A DNA stretch of 64,000 nucleotides from UBA4781 sp963674975 (GTDB lineage Bacteria; Chloroflexota; Anaerolineae; Anaerolineales; Anaerolineaceae): positions 868,001 through 932,000 of the forward strand of contig OY771913.1 of assembly GCA_963674975.1 (NCBI GenBank), written 5' to 3'. Shown here one piece after another: positions 8,141 through 17,289 of this stretch (its first letter is position 1; each line of letters starts with the position of its first letter). Below the pieces are notes generated by a model. The model ran no database searches, was not told where the DNA came from, and was given only the letters and a program-made list of their open reading frames with translations. Position numbers and translations under genes: made by a program.

Positions 8141-9808
8141 ATGAGAAACACCAGGCGGAAGCTTTTCTATTTCTTGGGAGCAATCCCGATCGTGTACCTG
8201 CTGGTTTTTTACACGCTTCCGCTTGGTATTATTTTCGAAAAAGCATTCGAAGGATTCCAGACTCTCCTGCAAACCAGCGGGCTGCTTCAAAAACTGGGCA
8301 GACCGCTTGCTTTTACGCTCTATCAGGCAGGGCTGTCGGTCATCCTGACGGTGCTGGTAGGATTCCCTATCGCCTATCTCTTCTCACATTTCCAATTCAA
8401 GGGGAAAAAGCTCTTTCAGGCAGCCGTAACACTGCCCTTCATCCTGCCGACGGTGGTGGTGGCAGCCGCCTTGAACAGCCTGATCGGATCCAGCGGCTGG
8501 CTGAACCTGGCGCTTATGCAGGTTTTCGATCTCACCAGCCCTCCCATTCAAATCATGAATTCTCTTGAGATCATTCTGTTGGCGCATATTTTCTACAACA
8601 CCTCCATCTTTGTCCGTGTGGTGGGCGCTGCCTGGGCACAATTGGAAACCGAGCAAGAACAGGCAGCCCGCACATTGGGAGCAGGCGCCTGGCAGCGATT
8701 CTGGTTCATCACCTTACCGCTTCTCAAGCAATCCATTCTCTCTGCCGTCTTGATGGTATTCCTGTTCGATTTCACCAGTTTCGGAGTTATTTTGATGCTG
8801 GGCGGACCCTCTTTCTCGACCCTGGAAGTGGAGATCTACCTGCAGACCACCCAGATGCTCAACCTGCCCCTGGCAGGATTGTTAAGCATGATCCAAATGG
8901 GCATCACTTTTTTCATCTCATGGTTTATTCTGCGCGACTCCCACACGGGCATGGTTACATTCTTACCGGATATTAAAAACGAGCGGATGCAGAAGGCAGC
9001 CAGCGGGAAGCAGATAATTCTGCTGGTTTTACTGCTGGCGTTCATTTTCCTATTCTTCGTTCTACCGGAGCTCAGCCTGTTTTTCCGTTCCTTCACCCTC
9101 GTCGAAGCGGATGGCACATTTAGATTCACCCTCGACTTTTATAAGGAACTTTTCCATAACGTTCACGGTTCTCTTTTTTACATCTCCCCCTTCACCGCAT
9201 TCAAGAACTCGCTGACCTACGCACTTATAACCACCCTTATCGCAGGTCTGCTGGGGATCATTGCCGCCTATGGATTGTTGAACACTCAAAAATCCAAGTT
9301 ATTAAGAGCACTGGTGCTTCTGCCGCTGGGAACTTCCTCCGTTACACTTGGATTGGGTTTTCTGCTGGCTTTTCCGCGGCTTTCACTCTTTCAAAAAAGT
9401 CCGCAGATTCTGATCCCTATTGCCCATACCCTGGTTGCCCTGCCGGTAGTGATCAACACCCTCTACCCTGCTTTTGCATCCATCCCTGCAAACCTGCGGT
9501 CAGCCGCCGGAAATTTGGGTGCTTCCCCAATGAAAATCCTGCAGAAGATCGACCTTCCCCTTATCCGAAATTCACTGCTGGTGGGAGCCTTATACGCATT
9601 CATCCTTTCGCTGGGTGAATTTGGCGCCACCTCTTTTCTCACCAGACCGGAATACCCGACCATGCCCACCGCGATCTACCGCTATCTCAGCCTGCCCGGA
9701 TCCCTGAATTATGGGCAGGCGATGGCTATGTCGTGCATCTTATTAGCCCTCTGCACCCTGTCTATGTTCCTCATCGAACATTTCATGCTAAAGGATAAAA
9801 GATCATGA
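8141..9808 (+). CDS. thiP: Thiamine ABC transporter permease
   Basis: This is a 555-residue integral membrane protein with about 12 membrane segments in two homologous halves. Each half carries a binding-protein-dependent permease domain and its EAA-type loop (EQEQAARTLGAGAWQRF around residue 175; LRSAAGNLGASPMKIL around 455). Such fused permeases are typical of ThiP. AGGA precedes the start by 7 bases. The stop overlaps the start of thiQ by 4 bases (ATGA), indicating coupled translation. Confidence 0.92.
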   Translation: MRNTRRKLFYFLGAIPIVYLLVFYTLPLGIIFEKAFEGFQTLLQTSGLLQKLGRPLAFTLYQAGLSVILTVLVGFPIAYLFSHFQFKGKKLFQAAVTLPFILPTVVVAAALNSLIGSSGWLNLALMQVFDLTSPPIQIMNSLEIILLAHIFYNTSIFVRVVGAAWAQLETEQEQAARTLGAGAWQRFWFITLPLLKQSILSAVLMVFLFDFTSFGVILMLGGPSFSTLEVEIYLQTTQMLNLPLAGLLSMIQMGITFFISWFILRDSHTGMVTFLPDIKNERMQKAASGKQIILLVLLLAFIFLFFVLPELSLFFRSFTLVEADGTFRFTLDFYKELFHNVHGSLFYISPFTAFKNSLTYALITTLIAGLLGIIAAYGLLNTQKSKLLRALVLLPLGTSSVTLGLGFLLAFPRLSLFQKSPQILIPIAHTLVALPVVINTLYPAFASIPANLRSAAGNLGASPMKILQKIDLPLIRNSLLVGALYAFILSLGEFGATSFLTRPEYPTMPTAIYRYLSLPGSLNYGQAMAMSCILLALCTLSMFLIEHFMLKDKRS

Positions 9809-10872
9809 AAAATCCCTGCTTATCCATTTGTGCAATCCATAAGGACTATGAAAAGAATCCCCTGCTCGATGGGATCAGTTTCAACCTGCACAAAGAAGAA
9901 ACACTTTGCTTGCTGGGTCCGTCAGGCAGCGGGAAGAGTACCCTGCTGCGCATTATCGCCGGTCTGGAAAAAGCAGATGCGGGCAATATCCTGTGGAAAG
10001 GGAAAGACATTTCCGGAATACCGGTGGAAAAGCGCAATTTCGGATTGATGTTCCAGGATTATGCACTCTTCCCGCATATGACCGTTGCCGAAAATATTGC
10101 TTTTGGACCGCGCATGCGCGGCTGGAGCAAAGCAGATATTCAGAAGCGGGTCGCTCAAACCCTGCAGATCGTACGCATGGAAAAATTCGGCGACCGGCGT
10201 GTGCTCGAGCTTTCGGGAGGAGAAAAACAGCGGGTGGCTCTGGCGCGCACCATTGCCCCCGAACCGGAACTGATCATGCTGGATGAACCGCTGGGAGCAC
10301 TCGATAAGACCCTCAGGGATGAACTGGGGCAGGTGCTGCATGAGATCCTCAACGAACTGCACATCCCCACCATTTATGTGACCCACGATCAGGAAGAAGC
10401 TTTCACGGTGGCAGATACCATAGCCGTACTCAATTTTGGGAATATCCTGCAAATGGGAACGCCGGAAGAGATCTACAACACCCCGGCATCTCTATGGATC
10501 GCCAGCTTCCTCGGCTTTTCCAACCAGATCTCCGGGAGCATTAAGCAGGTAGATCCCCTGCTGATCACCAGTGATGTGGGAGATTTTTCTTTATCGGAAA
10601 GTGAACATATCTCGATGAAAATGGGAGGGGATGTAACGCTCGTCATCAAACCCGACATGATGCAGGTCGCTTCAAGAAAGAACGGCAGCAATCTTATTCA
10701 GGGTACGGTTAAAGACTCCCAGTTCCGTGGTGATGGATACCGCCTATCGATAACCACAAAGAATAATGCCACCCTGCATTTTCACGATACAATGCGTAGA
10801 GAGATAGGGCAGCCGATAACCCTTGAAATTTCCCCAGCAATGCTGCTGGTTTATCCGGGCAACCATGCATAA
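9805..10872 (+). CDS. thiQ: Thiamine ABC transporter ATP-binding protein
   Basis: This 355-residue ATPase should energise ThiBP. It shows Walker A GPSGSGKST (about 38-46), the Q-loop in MFQDYALFPH, the signature LSGGEKQRVALARTI (about 135), Walker B LIMLDEPLGALD and the switch His in YVTHDQEEAF. A C-terminal TOBE-type regulatory domain (about 240-355) makes it longer than the compact enterobacterial ThiQ and more like PotA/FbpC-type ATPases. Assignment to thiamine is from the operon context. It overlaps thiP by 4 bases and the next gene by 8. Confidence 0.88.
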   Translation: MKNPCLSICAIHKDYEKNPLLDGISFNLHKEETLCLLGPSGSGKSTLLRIIAGLEKADAGNILWKGKDISGIPVEKRNFGLMFQDYALFPHMTVAENIAFGPRMRGWSKADIQKRVAQTLQIVRMEKFGDRRVLELSGGEKQRVALARTIAPEPELIMLDEPLGALDKTLRDELGQVLHEILNELHIPTIYVTHDQEEAFTVADTIAVLNFGNILQMGTPEEIYNTPASLWIASFLGFSNQISGSIKQVDPLLITSDVGDFSLSESEHISMKMGGDVTLVIKPDMMQVASRKNGSNLIQGTVKDSQFRGDGYRLSITTKNNATLHFHDTMRREIGQPITLEISPAMLLVYPGNHA

Positions 10873-11341
10873 AACGATCACGATAATTAAAAGAAATGAA
10901 CACAGTCAGCCTGTTTTCCAATACCAGGCTGAAATTCTCGATCAAAGCGAAAAAGGTTTACTGCTTTCTGCTGTATTTGGGCTTGCTTCTGTGGTTGAAG
11001 AAGATATAAATATATTAAAAGGAGATCGTTTTAAGGAGTGGTATCCCTATCAGAAATGGTTCAACATATACCAAATCCATGACGGTCAAACTGCACAGGT
11101 GAAAGCCTGGTACTGCAACGTCTGCCGTCCCATGTACTTTCATGAAAGTGTACTCGAATTCGATGATCTGGCTCTGGACCTGCTGGTTTACCCCGATGGC
11201 AGCCAATCCATTCTGGACCGCGAGGAGTTCCGTGCGCTGCGCATCAGCGGGCACGAACGCCGCCTGGCGCTGGAAGGGCTGGAAGAACTGCAAACTATTT
11301 TTTCTCAAAGAAGGATCAGCGATCTTTCAGAAATAATCTGA
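10865..11341 (+). CDS. DUF402 family protein at the end of the thiamine operon
   Basis: This 158-residue protein has the DUF402 fold pattern: VKAWYCNVCRP (about 78-88), then LEFDDLALDLLVYPDGSQSILDREEF. Characterised relatives hydrolyse nucleoside di- and triphosphates with metal ions. The substrate here is unknown. The start MHKTIT overlaps the thiQ stop by 8 bases, so translation is probably coupled and expression TPP-controlled. An upstream in-frame ATG at 10823 lies deep inside thiQ and is less likely. A link to thiamine phosphate metabolism is only suggested by position. Confidence 0.75.
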   Translation: MHKTITIIKRNEHSQPVFQYQAEILDQSEKGLLLSAVFGLASVVEEDINILKGDRFKEWYPYQKWFNIYQIHDGQTAQVKAWYCNVCRPMYFHESVLEFDDLALDLLVYPDGSQSILDREEFRALRISGHERRLALEGLEELQTIFSQRRISDLSEII

Positions 11342-11347
11342 CCTCTG

Positions 11348-11908
11348 TTAGCTAAAAAGCGGTCGAATTCCGTAGCGCCAGATGATCCATATAAGAAGGA
11401 AAATTAAAAGGGCAGCCACCGCAATCGGAATTACGATTGCCAGAATAGAGACGCCGGTTGAGGTTACATCTTCCATCGTACTGACCGGCACGTTGCCCAC
11501 TCCTGCCGTGGTTGCGGAAACCACCGGTCGCACCACCGCGGTTTTTACCAGGTTCACGGAGCCCGCAACCAGCAAACCCAACGCCAGAGCCAACACGGGA
11601 TGAACATTGGTGATGACATTGGCGCTAGCAGCGAACACGATCGCTCCAGCGGTAGGGCGCACAATGCTCTGCACAACATCATTGAAATGATTGACCAGCG
11701 GTATCTTATCCATGAAAGCTTCCATAAGGGTCAGCACGATCAATAACCCAATGATCCACCAGCTTGTCAGGGCATCCCAGGGCTCCTGCAGTTGGATCAG
11801 GTTCGTGAATTTAGCCAGCAGCGCGGTGACCAGCAGCGGAATATATGCATTCAGCCCGGCGCTTGCTGACAACCCAAAACCCGAAAAAACTTCTAATAAA
11901 GCACTCAT
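11348..11908 (-). CDS. DUF4126 membrane protein
   Basis: This 186-residue protein has about five hydrophobic segments and the DUF4126 pattern: a Gly/Ala-rich start (GFGLSASAGLNAYIPLLVTALL), then WWIIGLLIVLTLMEAFMDKIPLVNH and RPTAGAIVFA. Function of the family is unknown. AGGAG precedes the start. It is convergent with the thiamine operon, 6 bases away, with no clear terminator between them. Confidence 0.75.
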   Translation of the reverse strand: MSALLEVFSGFGLSASAGLNAYIPLLVTALLAKFTNLIQLQEPWDALTSWWIIGLLIVLTLMEAFMDKIPLVNHFNDVVQSIVRPTAGAIVFAASANVITNVHPVLALALGLLVAGSVNLVKTAVVRPVVSATTAGVGNVPVSTMEDVTSTGVSILAIVIPIAVAALLIFLLIWIIWRYGIRPLFS

Positions 11909-11931
11909 GAATTGATCTCCTCACTATCTCA

Positions 11932-12720
11932 TCATACCGGAAAAATCGTAAAATCGGCATATTGTATTCTCAAATTAACCATCAGAATAACCTGCAAGAA
12001 AGCTATAGCAAATCCAAAGGCAAGCGGTACAAACAAATCCTTCCAATCTCGATACCTGCCCTCCTGGTGAAAGACAATGATGATCAGGATCGAATACAAA
12101 AGACCGATCAGTATTAACACGGTCAGTGTGCTTATGATGCCAGCCAGATAAAAAATAACCAGATTTTTATTGAAGGGGAAGAGCAGCAAGATGCTTTCAA
12201 ACAGCAGCAGCAACCCCAATTCTTTCCAGCTATCCACCAGCGCTCCGGCAGAACGCTTTTCCCACGATACCATATTAAAGATGGTCATGATCACCAGCGC
12301 AAATACCATCCCCATCCCCACACCGCTGAAATAACGCATCAAATTGTTTGGTTCATAGAACAGGATATGATCCAGCACATCTTTAGAAAAGGAATTGATC
12401 CCATCAACAGCCCAGAACAGGAAAAAGAGAATAAAGGAGATAAGAAGACTTTTCTTTGGAACCGCAGAACGCTTTCCTTTCAACCCAAAATAGATCAGTC
12501 CGATAAAAGCCGATAAATAGGTTCCGGTGCAGCGGCTGCATAAGGGGAACTGCACCCCATCAAGATGAAAAGAATGCTGAGGAAGCTGGTGGCAGACAGA
12601 TGAACCCAGCCAATTTACTTTTTGCAGCAATCCCTGTGGAGAAAGCAGTATGAGCGCCGTCAGCGAACCCAGGAAGAAAAGTCCTGCAATAATTTGCCAG
12701 AATATCTGTTTGAATTTCAT
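11932..12720 (-). CDS. DUF2085 membrane protein
   Basis: This 262-residue protein has about six membrane segments. Near residue 45 it carries the DUF2085 signature VCHQLPQHSF followed by PLCSRCTGTYLSAF. The conserved Cys and His residues suggest a metal or redox site, but the family has no known function. The start MKFKQIFW is chosen because AGAGGAT lies just before it. The longer frame upstream is low-complexity and runs into the divergent lipoprotein gene. Its stop is 24 bases from the start of the DUF4126 gene on the same strand. Confidence 0.75.
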   Translation of the reverse strand: MKFKQIFWQIIAGLFFLGSLTALILLSPQGLLQKVNWLGSSVCHQLPQHSFHLDGVQFPLCSRCTGTYLSAFIGLIYFGLKGKRSAVPKKSLLISFILFFLFWAVDGINSFSKDVLDHILFYEPNNLMRYFSGVGMGMVFALVIMTIFNMVSWEKRSAGALVDSWKELGLLLLFESILLLFPFNKNLVIFYLAGIISTLTVLILIGLLYSILIIIVFHQEGRYRDWKDLFVPLAFGFAIAFLQVILMVNLRIQYADFTIFPV

Positions 12721-12811
12721 AATCCTCTCAAAAAAGAGATTATAGGTGATACCCGGAGCGTATGCAAGCATTCCTTTTCTGGGGTAAAATGCGCTGGTAC
12801 ATGGAGGCAAT

Positions 12812-13981
12812 ATGAATAAAAAGAACATACTAAGTATCATAGTGCTGATGGCTTTACTGACTGCCTGCTCCACAGAAGCGGCGGCAGCAGCAACGGAGAC
12901 AACTGCTCCGACAGCCACAGAACCAGCGCCGACCAATACTCCAGAACCTACTTTTACCCCAACTCCTGATTACCCGATCGAGGGTATTGGACCGGTGGAA
13001 TATCCATCAAATGTAAACCCACTTACCGGATTAGAAGTGGAAGATCCTGCCACGCTGGCTGAACGGGTGGTAGCGATTAAGATCGAAAACCTGCCCCGCG
13101 AACACCGTCCGCAGTGGGGATTGAATGATGCTGACCTCGTCTATGAGTATTACACCGAGTTCGGCAGCACCCGTTTTGTGGCTCTATATCATGGAAGCAC
13201 TCCTGAAAAGGTCGGACCGGTGCGCTCAGCCCGCTTCTTCGATATTCATGTCGTCCAGAGCTACAAGGCAGTTTTCCTATTTGGAAGTGCTTACTCGGCT
13301 GTCTATTCCCGCATGTGGAGAAGCGACATCAGCCCCCGGCTGGTCGTAGAAGGTACCTCAACCTATCCAGCTCTCCATCGTGAAGAAGTGGATGGCGAGA
13401 ATATGCTTTTTGCCGATCTGACCCAGCTGCCTGATGCGTTAGGCAGGCTCGGCGTTGACAACAGTCCGCAGGATGTCAGTGGAATGTTCTTCAAGAAAAG
13501 CCTGGATGTAAGCGGCTACCCTGCCAAACAGGTAACGGTACGTTTTTCCAGCGCGGTCTACAACCAGTGGAATTATGACAGCGCAACCGGAAAATACCTG
13601 CGCTCGGTAGATCAAAATAATGCTCCATCGATAACCGATGAATCCTATACTCCTCTCACCGATCGGGTCACCGGAGAAACGATCAGTGCCGATAATGTGG
13701 TCATTCTCTTTGTACCTTACAGCTATTACGTCAAGAATGCCACCGAAGAGGTGATGGACGTGAACATGATCGGCAGCGGTGACGCTCTGATCGCCCGTGA
13801 TGGACAGATCTTCCCGGTATACTGGACGCGTGCGACCAGCGGTTCCACCCTAACCCTGGTGGATGCCGAAGGGAACGCTTTCCCCTTCAAACCCGGCAAC
13901 ACCTGGTTTGAGGTGGTCGGAACCTCATCAGAACGGAATCAGAATGGAGACATCTGGCGCATTACATATGCAATTCCGTAA
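12812..13981 (+). CDS. DUF3048 lipoprotein (YerB-like)
   Basis: This 389-residue protein has a lipobox LTAC (Cys about 19), a Thr/Pro/Ala-rich spacer to about residue 52 and then a DUF3048 domain: NPLTGLEVEDPATLAERVVAIKIEN, DLVYEYYTEFGSTRFVALYH and VGPVRSARFFD. Bacillus YerB is the best-known homologue, and a role in the envelope is likely but undefined. GGAGG lies 6 bases upstream of the start. It is divergent from the DUF2085 gene, with 91 bases between them. Confidence 0.85.
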   Translation: MNKKNILSIIVLMALLTACSTEAAAAATETTAPTATEPAPTNTPEPTFTPTPDYPIEGIGPVEYPSNVNPLTGLEVEDPATLAERVVAIKIENLPREHRPQWGLNDADLVYEYYTEFGSTRFVALYHGSTPEKVGPVRSARFFDIHVVQSYKAVFLFGSAYSAVYSRMWRSDISPRLVVEGTSTYPALHREEVDGENMLFADLTQLPDALGRLGVDNSPQDVSGMFFKKSLDVSGYPAKQVTVRFSSAVYNQWNYDSATGKYLRSVDQNNAPSITDESYTPLTDRVTGETISADNVVILFVPYSYYVKNATEEVMDVNMIGSGDALIARDGQIFPVYWTRATSGSTLTLVDAEGNAFPFKPGNTWFEVVGTSSERNQNGDIWRITYAIP

Positions 13982-13990
13982 AAAATCTAG

Positions 13991-14127
13991 TACAATGGAA
14001 ATGAAGGAAAATCCTTTTCCACAGCTATCCTAAGGAAGAGGAGGTGATGTTACTCATGTGTTATAGTAAACCGAAAGCTGCGACATCCCTCCTCCCAGTC
14101 CTCTAAAAGGATGTCGCAGCCAAAAAA
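13991..14127 (+). ncRNA. Candidate structured small RNA with C-rich loop
   Basis: Downstream of the DUF3048 gene lies a -10-like TACAAT (13991-13996) and a very strong ribosome-binding sequence GAGGAGGTGAT (14038-14048). A 16-codon frame follows (14056-14106). A perfect 12-bp inverted repeat pairs 14077-14088 with 14109-14120. The 20-base loop and its edge contain CCTCCTC (14088-14094), exactly complementary to GAGGAGG at 14038-14044. The mini-frame ends inside the hairpin. There is no gene downstream on this strand, so this is either a small RNA or a 3'-UTR structure. Ends are estimates. Confidence 0.35.
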
Positions 14128-14160
14128 AAGAAAACCGCTCAAATTATTGAGCGGTTTTCC
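14122..14160 (-). terminator. Terminator of the GH5-like gene (also able to act on the plus strand)
   Basis: A perfect 13-bp hairpin (14130-14142 with 14147-14159, GAAAACCGCTCAA) is followed on the minus strand by a long T run (A tract 14122-14129). On the plus strand the arm ends in TTTTCC, so it could also stop transcripts of the DUF3048 gene. Confidence 0.8.
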
Positions 14161-14186
14161 GTTAAATCGATCATTCAAATTAAAAC

Positions 14187-15515
14187 TTACCAGGAAACAT
14201 CAGAAGGACGAACGGTGTTCAAACTCCAATAGGAGTGCAGTACATCCAGAACCGAATTTTCCAGCAGTTGTGTTTTATTCGCCGGATTGGTTCCCAGGGT
14301 ATAGTTGAAATCATCCACTTCTAATCCGAAAGGTTCATAACCGGTAGACCATTCCCAGATGGCGTAATTCCAGCCCTCCGCTTCAAAAAGAGACAGCAGG
14401 TCGTTCATGTAAGCATCAGCACCCGGCACCCAACGCTTCACTCCAAATTCATTGATCGCAACTGCAGCAGCATACTTTTTCTCATACTGCCGCACCGGCT
14501 GGAGAAGAATGGAAAGATAATCCAGGTCAAACGTTTCTATCTTTCCATCATTATCTACATCAAAACTGCCCGGGTAAGTATTTTCTCCGCGGCTGTTTTG
14601 ATGGGTATAGGTGTCATACGGCATATATTGGTGAGCATCGTAAACCATGCTGCTCGCATCAACCGGTGTCAAATAAGAAAGCCAGGACACGCTGCTGAAG
14701 CCGTCCGCACCTACAATGATGGGAGTATCTTCATCGATAGAGCGAATGGCATTGACAAGCTGCGGATAAAGGGTATTCCAATCCGCCAGAGTTCCACGGT
14801 AAGAACGGAAAAACTCTTTTGGAGAGTCAATTCCATACAAGATATCCGCAGCATTAGGTTCTACCATCAATTCATACCCCACCACGATCGGATTATCACG
14901 ATAGCGCTCGGCAGTATACTGCCACATGGCAACCCAGGCTGCCTGTACCTCTACATCGCTCCAGACCGCATCATTGAAATAGTCATCGTAATAATGGACA
15001 TCCGAACAGCACAAACTCCATTCAGCTTTCCCGGGTCCGGTGCGGAAAGCGATGGTGGCAAACATATCCGCGTTCCCGATCATTTCCAGCAACTCATCCA
15101 GATTCTGCTGAACCAATTCATCGACCTGATAGGGAGGTTCTTCCGTGAACAATCCAGGGACGGAGAGCACCACATAATTCACACCCAGCGATGCCAGCAG
15201 ATCAAAATCTGCCTGTGAAAAAGGAGGCCCTACCCTGCCATCTCCCTTGGAGTTGCCGTCCACTTCTGGAATGACGAGCGCCTGCCAGATATTCACCCCA
15301 CGCAGCATGGGAACATTGGCTGTCCATAGATCCATTTTTTGCCGGATCGCGGCAATATCGATGGTTTGTGGTGCTGCCGGAGTAGGATTCAAAATGGCTG
15401 GTATTTGGGTGGGCTGTATCGAATCCTCATACGTCACCAGATCCGGGAAGTACCGGCAGGAGGAGCACAACAGCAAAACCAGCAAAATGAATAAGAAAGA
15501 GAACCGTGATTGCAT
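14187..15515 (-). CDS. GH5-like glycoside hydrolase lipoprotein
   Basis: This 442-residue exported lipoprotein has signal peptide and lipobox CSSC (Cys about 20). The domain begins MLRGVNIWQ, typical of family 5 cellulase-type TIM barrels. Candidate acid/base Glu is in YELMVEPNAAD and the nucleophile Glu in AINEFGV. YDAHQYMPYDTY matches the conserved His/Tyr segment between them. CCSDVHYYDDYF is an unusual Cys pair. It should cleave beta-glucan- or mannan-like chains at the cell surface, but the substrate is not deducible. The start chosen has GGAAGA just before it. The 11-codon upstream extension lacks one. Confidence 0.8.
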   Translation of the reverse strand: MQSRFSFLFILLVLLLCSSCRYFPDLVTYEDSIQPTQIPAILNPTPAAPQTIDIAAIRQKMDLWTANVPMLRGVNIWQALVIPEVDGNSKGDGRVGPPFSQADFDLLASLGVNYVVLSVPGLFTEEPPYQVDELVQQNLDELLEMIGNADMFATIAFRTGPGKAEWSLCCSDVHYYDDYFNDAVWSDVEVQAAWVAMWQYTAERYRDNPIVVGYELMVEPNAADILYGIDSPKEFFRSYRGTLADWNTLYPQLVNAIRSIDEDTPIIVGADGFSSVSWLSYLTPVDASSMVYDAHQYMPYDTYTHQNSRGENTYPGSFDVDNDGKIETFDLDYLSILLQPVRQYEKKYAAAVAINEFGVKRWVPGADAYMNDLLSLFEAEGWNYAIWEWSTGYEPFGLEVDDFNYTLGTNPANKTQLLENSVLDVLHSYWSLNTVRPSDVSW

Positions 15516-15619
15516 TCTTCCAATTATAGTATGGGAAAGAATCCGCATTGGTCAATTGTCCAATCAAGAAATAGGTCAAATCATGTACAATGAAAAACAC
15601 CACTAACCGGAGGAAGATC

Positions 15620-17101
15620 ATGAGGAGAATTTCGCAATTATTTCTATGCCTGCTTTTATGCTGTATGCTGCTGATCGGCTGTACACAATCACAACAAAAC
15701 AAGACCACCCCAACCACCTCAGATCAATTAGCCATTTTCGAACAGGGATTGATCGAGGAAGAAAAAGGTGATCTGAAGCAGTTCAACACCGCTACGCAGT
15801 ATGAACTGCAGCTTTCCCTCGAGCAGCCCTATTCAGAACTGGGAGGACAGGAAAAAGTCACCTACTGGAATAACGAAGATGTAGCATTGAATGAGATCTA
15901 TCTGCGCATGTTCCCCAATAATTCAGGGGACTGCATGGTCGTCTCCAAAATTCTGGTGGATGGGCAGGAGACTTCCATCAACGTCGAATTCGATAATTCC
16001 GCTCTACGCGTAGACCTGCCGGCTGCCCTGGAGCCCGGAAACAGTGTGGTGCTTGAATTGAGCTATACCATTCAAATCCCATCCGATTACGGCGGGAACT
16101 ATGGATTATTCAGCTACATCGATGGGATCCTGGCATTGGATGAAGTCTATGCTGTCATTCCGGTCTATGACGATGAAGGCTGGAACGTTGAAATACCACC
16201 TAAGAACGGCGATATGATCTACGCCGATCCCTCTTTCTTCACTGTAACAATTGATGCTCCCGTAGAACTGCTGATCGCTTCTTCGGGTACAGTCATCGAT
16301 GAACAGGAAAGCGATGGAATGCAGACACAAACCGTGATTGCTGGACCGGTGCGCGATTTTTATCTGGCTGCCAGTGCGAAATATGAAGCTGTTAGTGAAC
16401 AGGTAGGAGAAACACTGGTCACCAGCTACTATCCTGAAGGGTACGAAGAAGGTGGAGAATTCGTTCTGCAATCGGGAGTGAAAGCCCTGAATACCTATAA
16501 CGAACTGTTTGGAACCTATCCCTATACCGAATTGGATATGGTAGGAACTCCCATGCAGGCAGGCGGAATGGAATATTCAGGAATCGTCGCAGTGGGCGCC
16601 CAATATTACGATCCTAATACGATCGTTGCCGGCACCTCCGCTTTTACTTTTCTTGAAATGGCAGCGGCTCATGAAGTTGCTCATGAATGGTTCTTTAACA
16701 TGGTCATGGACGACCAGATCGATGAACCCTGGATCGATGAAGGCATGGCACAGTATCTGACGCAGTTGTATTATGAATATAACTATGGGAGCAGCGCTGC
16801 CAGAAGTTTTAAAGAATCACTTTACTCTCGCTGGGAACGTGTCAATAACAGAGCAATACCCATCGGTATGCCGGTAAGTGATTACACCGAAACGGAATAC
16901 GGAGCCATTATTTACGGTAGGGCTCCCTTATTCATCCAGAGTCTCCGCGACAAAATGGGAGACGAGGTCTTCTTCGAATTCTTGAAGAATCTCTTTACCG
17001 AATACAAATGGGGAATTCTGAACACGGAGGAATTTCGAGCTGTCGCAGAGGAATCCTGCGGCTGCGACCTGCAGGAGGAATTCGATACCTGGGTGTATTA
17101 A
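15620..17101 (+). CDS. M1-family metallopeptidase lipoprotein
   Basis: This 493-residue lipoprotein has lipobox LIGC (Cys about 21). An N-terminal beta domain is followed by the gluzincin core: GGMEYSG in place of GAMEN, then HEVAHEW with the third zinc ligand Glu in WIDEGMAQY, exactly 18 residues on (HExxH-x18-E). The catalytic machinery is therefore intact. Its length lacks the long C-terminal helical domain of classical aminopeptidase N. It probably trims peptides outside the membrane. GGAGGAAG precedes the start at 15620, which is preferred over the ATG 10 codons earlier. A decayed copy of its 3' end lies at 17851-18018. Confidence 0.87.
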   Translation: MRRISQLFLCLLLCCMLLIGCTQSQQNKTTPTTSDQLAIFEQGLIEEEKGDLKQFNTATQYELQLSLEQPYSELGGQEKVTYWNNEDVALNEIYLRMFPNNSGDCMVVSKILVDGQETSINVEFDNSALRVDLPAALEPGNSVVLELSYTIQIPSDYGGNYGLFSYIDGILALDEVYAVIPVYDDEGWNVEIPPKNGDMIYADPSFFTVTIDAPVELLIASSGTVIDEQESDGMQTQTVIAGPVRDFYLAASAKYEAVSEQVGETLVTSYYPEGYEEGGEFVLQSGVKALNTYNELFGTYPYTELDMVGTPMQAGGMEYSGIVAVGAQYYDPNTIVAGTSAFTFLEMAAAHEVAHEWFFNMVMDDQIDEPWIDEGMAQYLTQLYYEYNYGSSAARSFKESLYSRWERVNNRAIPIGMPVSDYTETEYGAIIYGRAPLFIQSLRDKMGDEVFFEFLKNLFTEYKWGILNTEEFRAVAEESCGCDLQEEFDTWVY

Positions 17102-17171
17102 CAATAAAACAGAATTAACTAAAAGCATTTGCGCTGCTTCAATAAAGCAAAAAGTGCCCTAAGCGTTGAAA

Positions 17172-17212
17172 TAAGCAGTACCCGGAAAATAAATCCGGGT
17201 ACTGCTTTTATT
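17172..17212 (+). terminator. Intrinsic terminator after the M1 peptidase gene
   Basis: AAGCAGTACCCGGA (17173-17186) pairs perfectly with TCCGGGTACTGCTT (17194-17207) and is followed by TTATTAT. It ends the peptidase transcript 70 bases after the stop, so yjdF needs its own promoter. Confidence 0.85.
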
Positions 17213-17289
17213 ATCTATATCTGAAAACACAGAGAACCTGGTAAATCAGATAATTTTTTTATGATAGTATTGGGCTGGTCGGATACTTT

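Noticed and set aside
10823..10864. Longer start of the DUF402 gene at 10823
   Set aside because: It lies 50 bases inside thiQ, and the DUF402 homology starts after the ATG at 10865.
12721..12936. N-terminal extension of the DUF2085 protein back to 12936
   Set aside because: The extra part is low-complexity Ala/Val/Ser and overlaps the divergent DUF3048 lipoprotein gene, while the ATG at 12720 has a good ribosome-binding site.
14056..14106. 16-codon frame with a perfect ribosome-binding site, as a true peptide gene
   Set aside because: It is too short to judge, and its end is inside the hairpin stem. It is reported only as part of the candidate small RNA.
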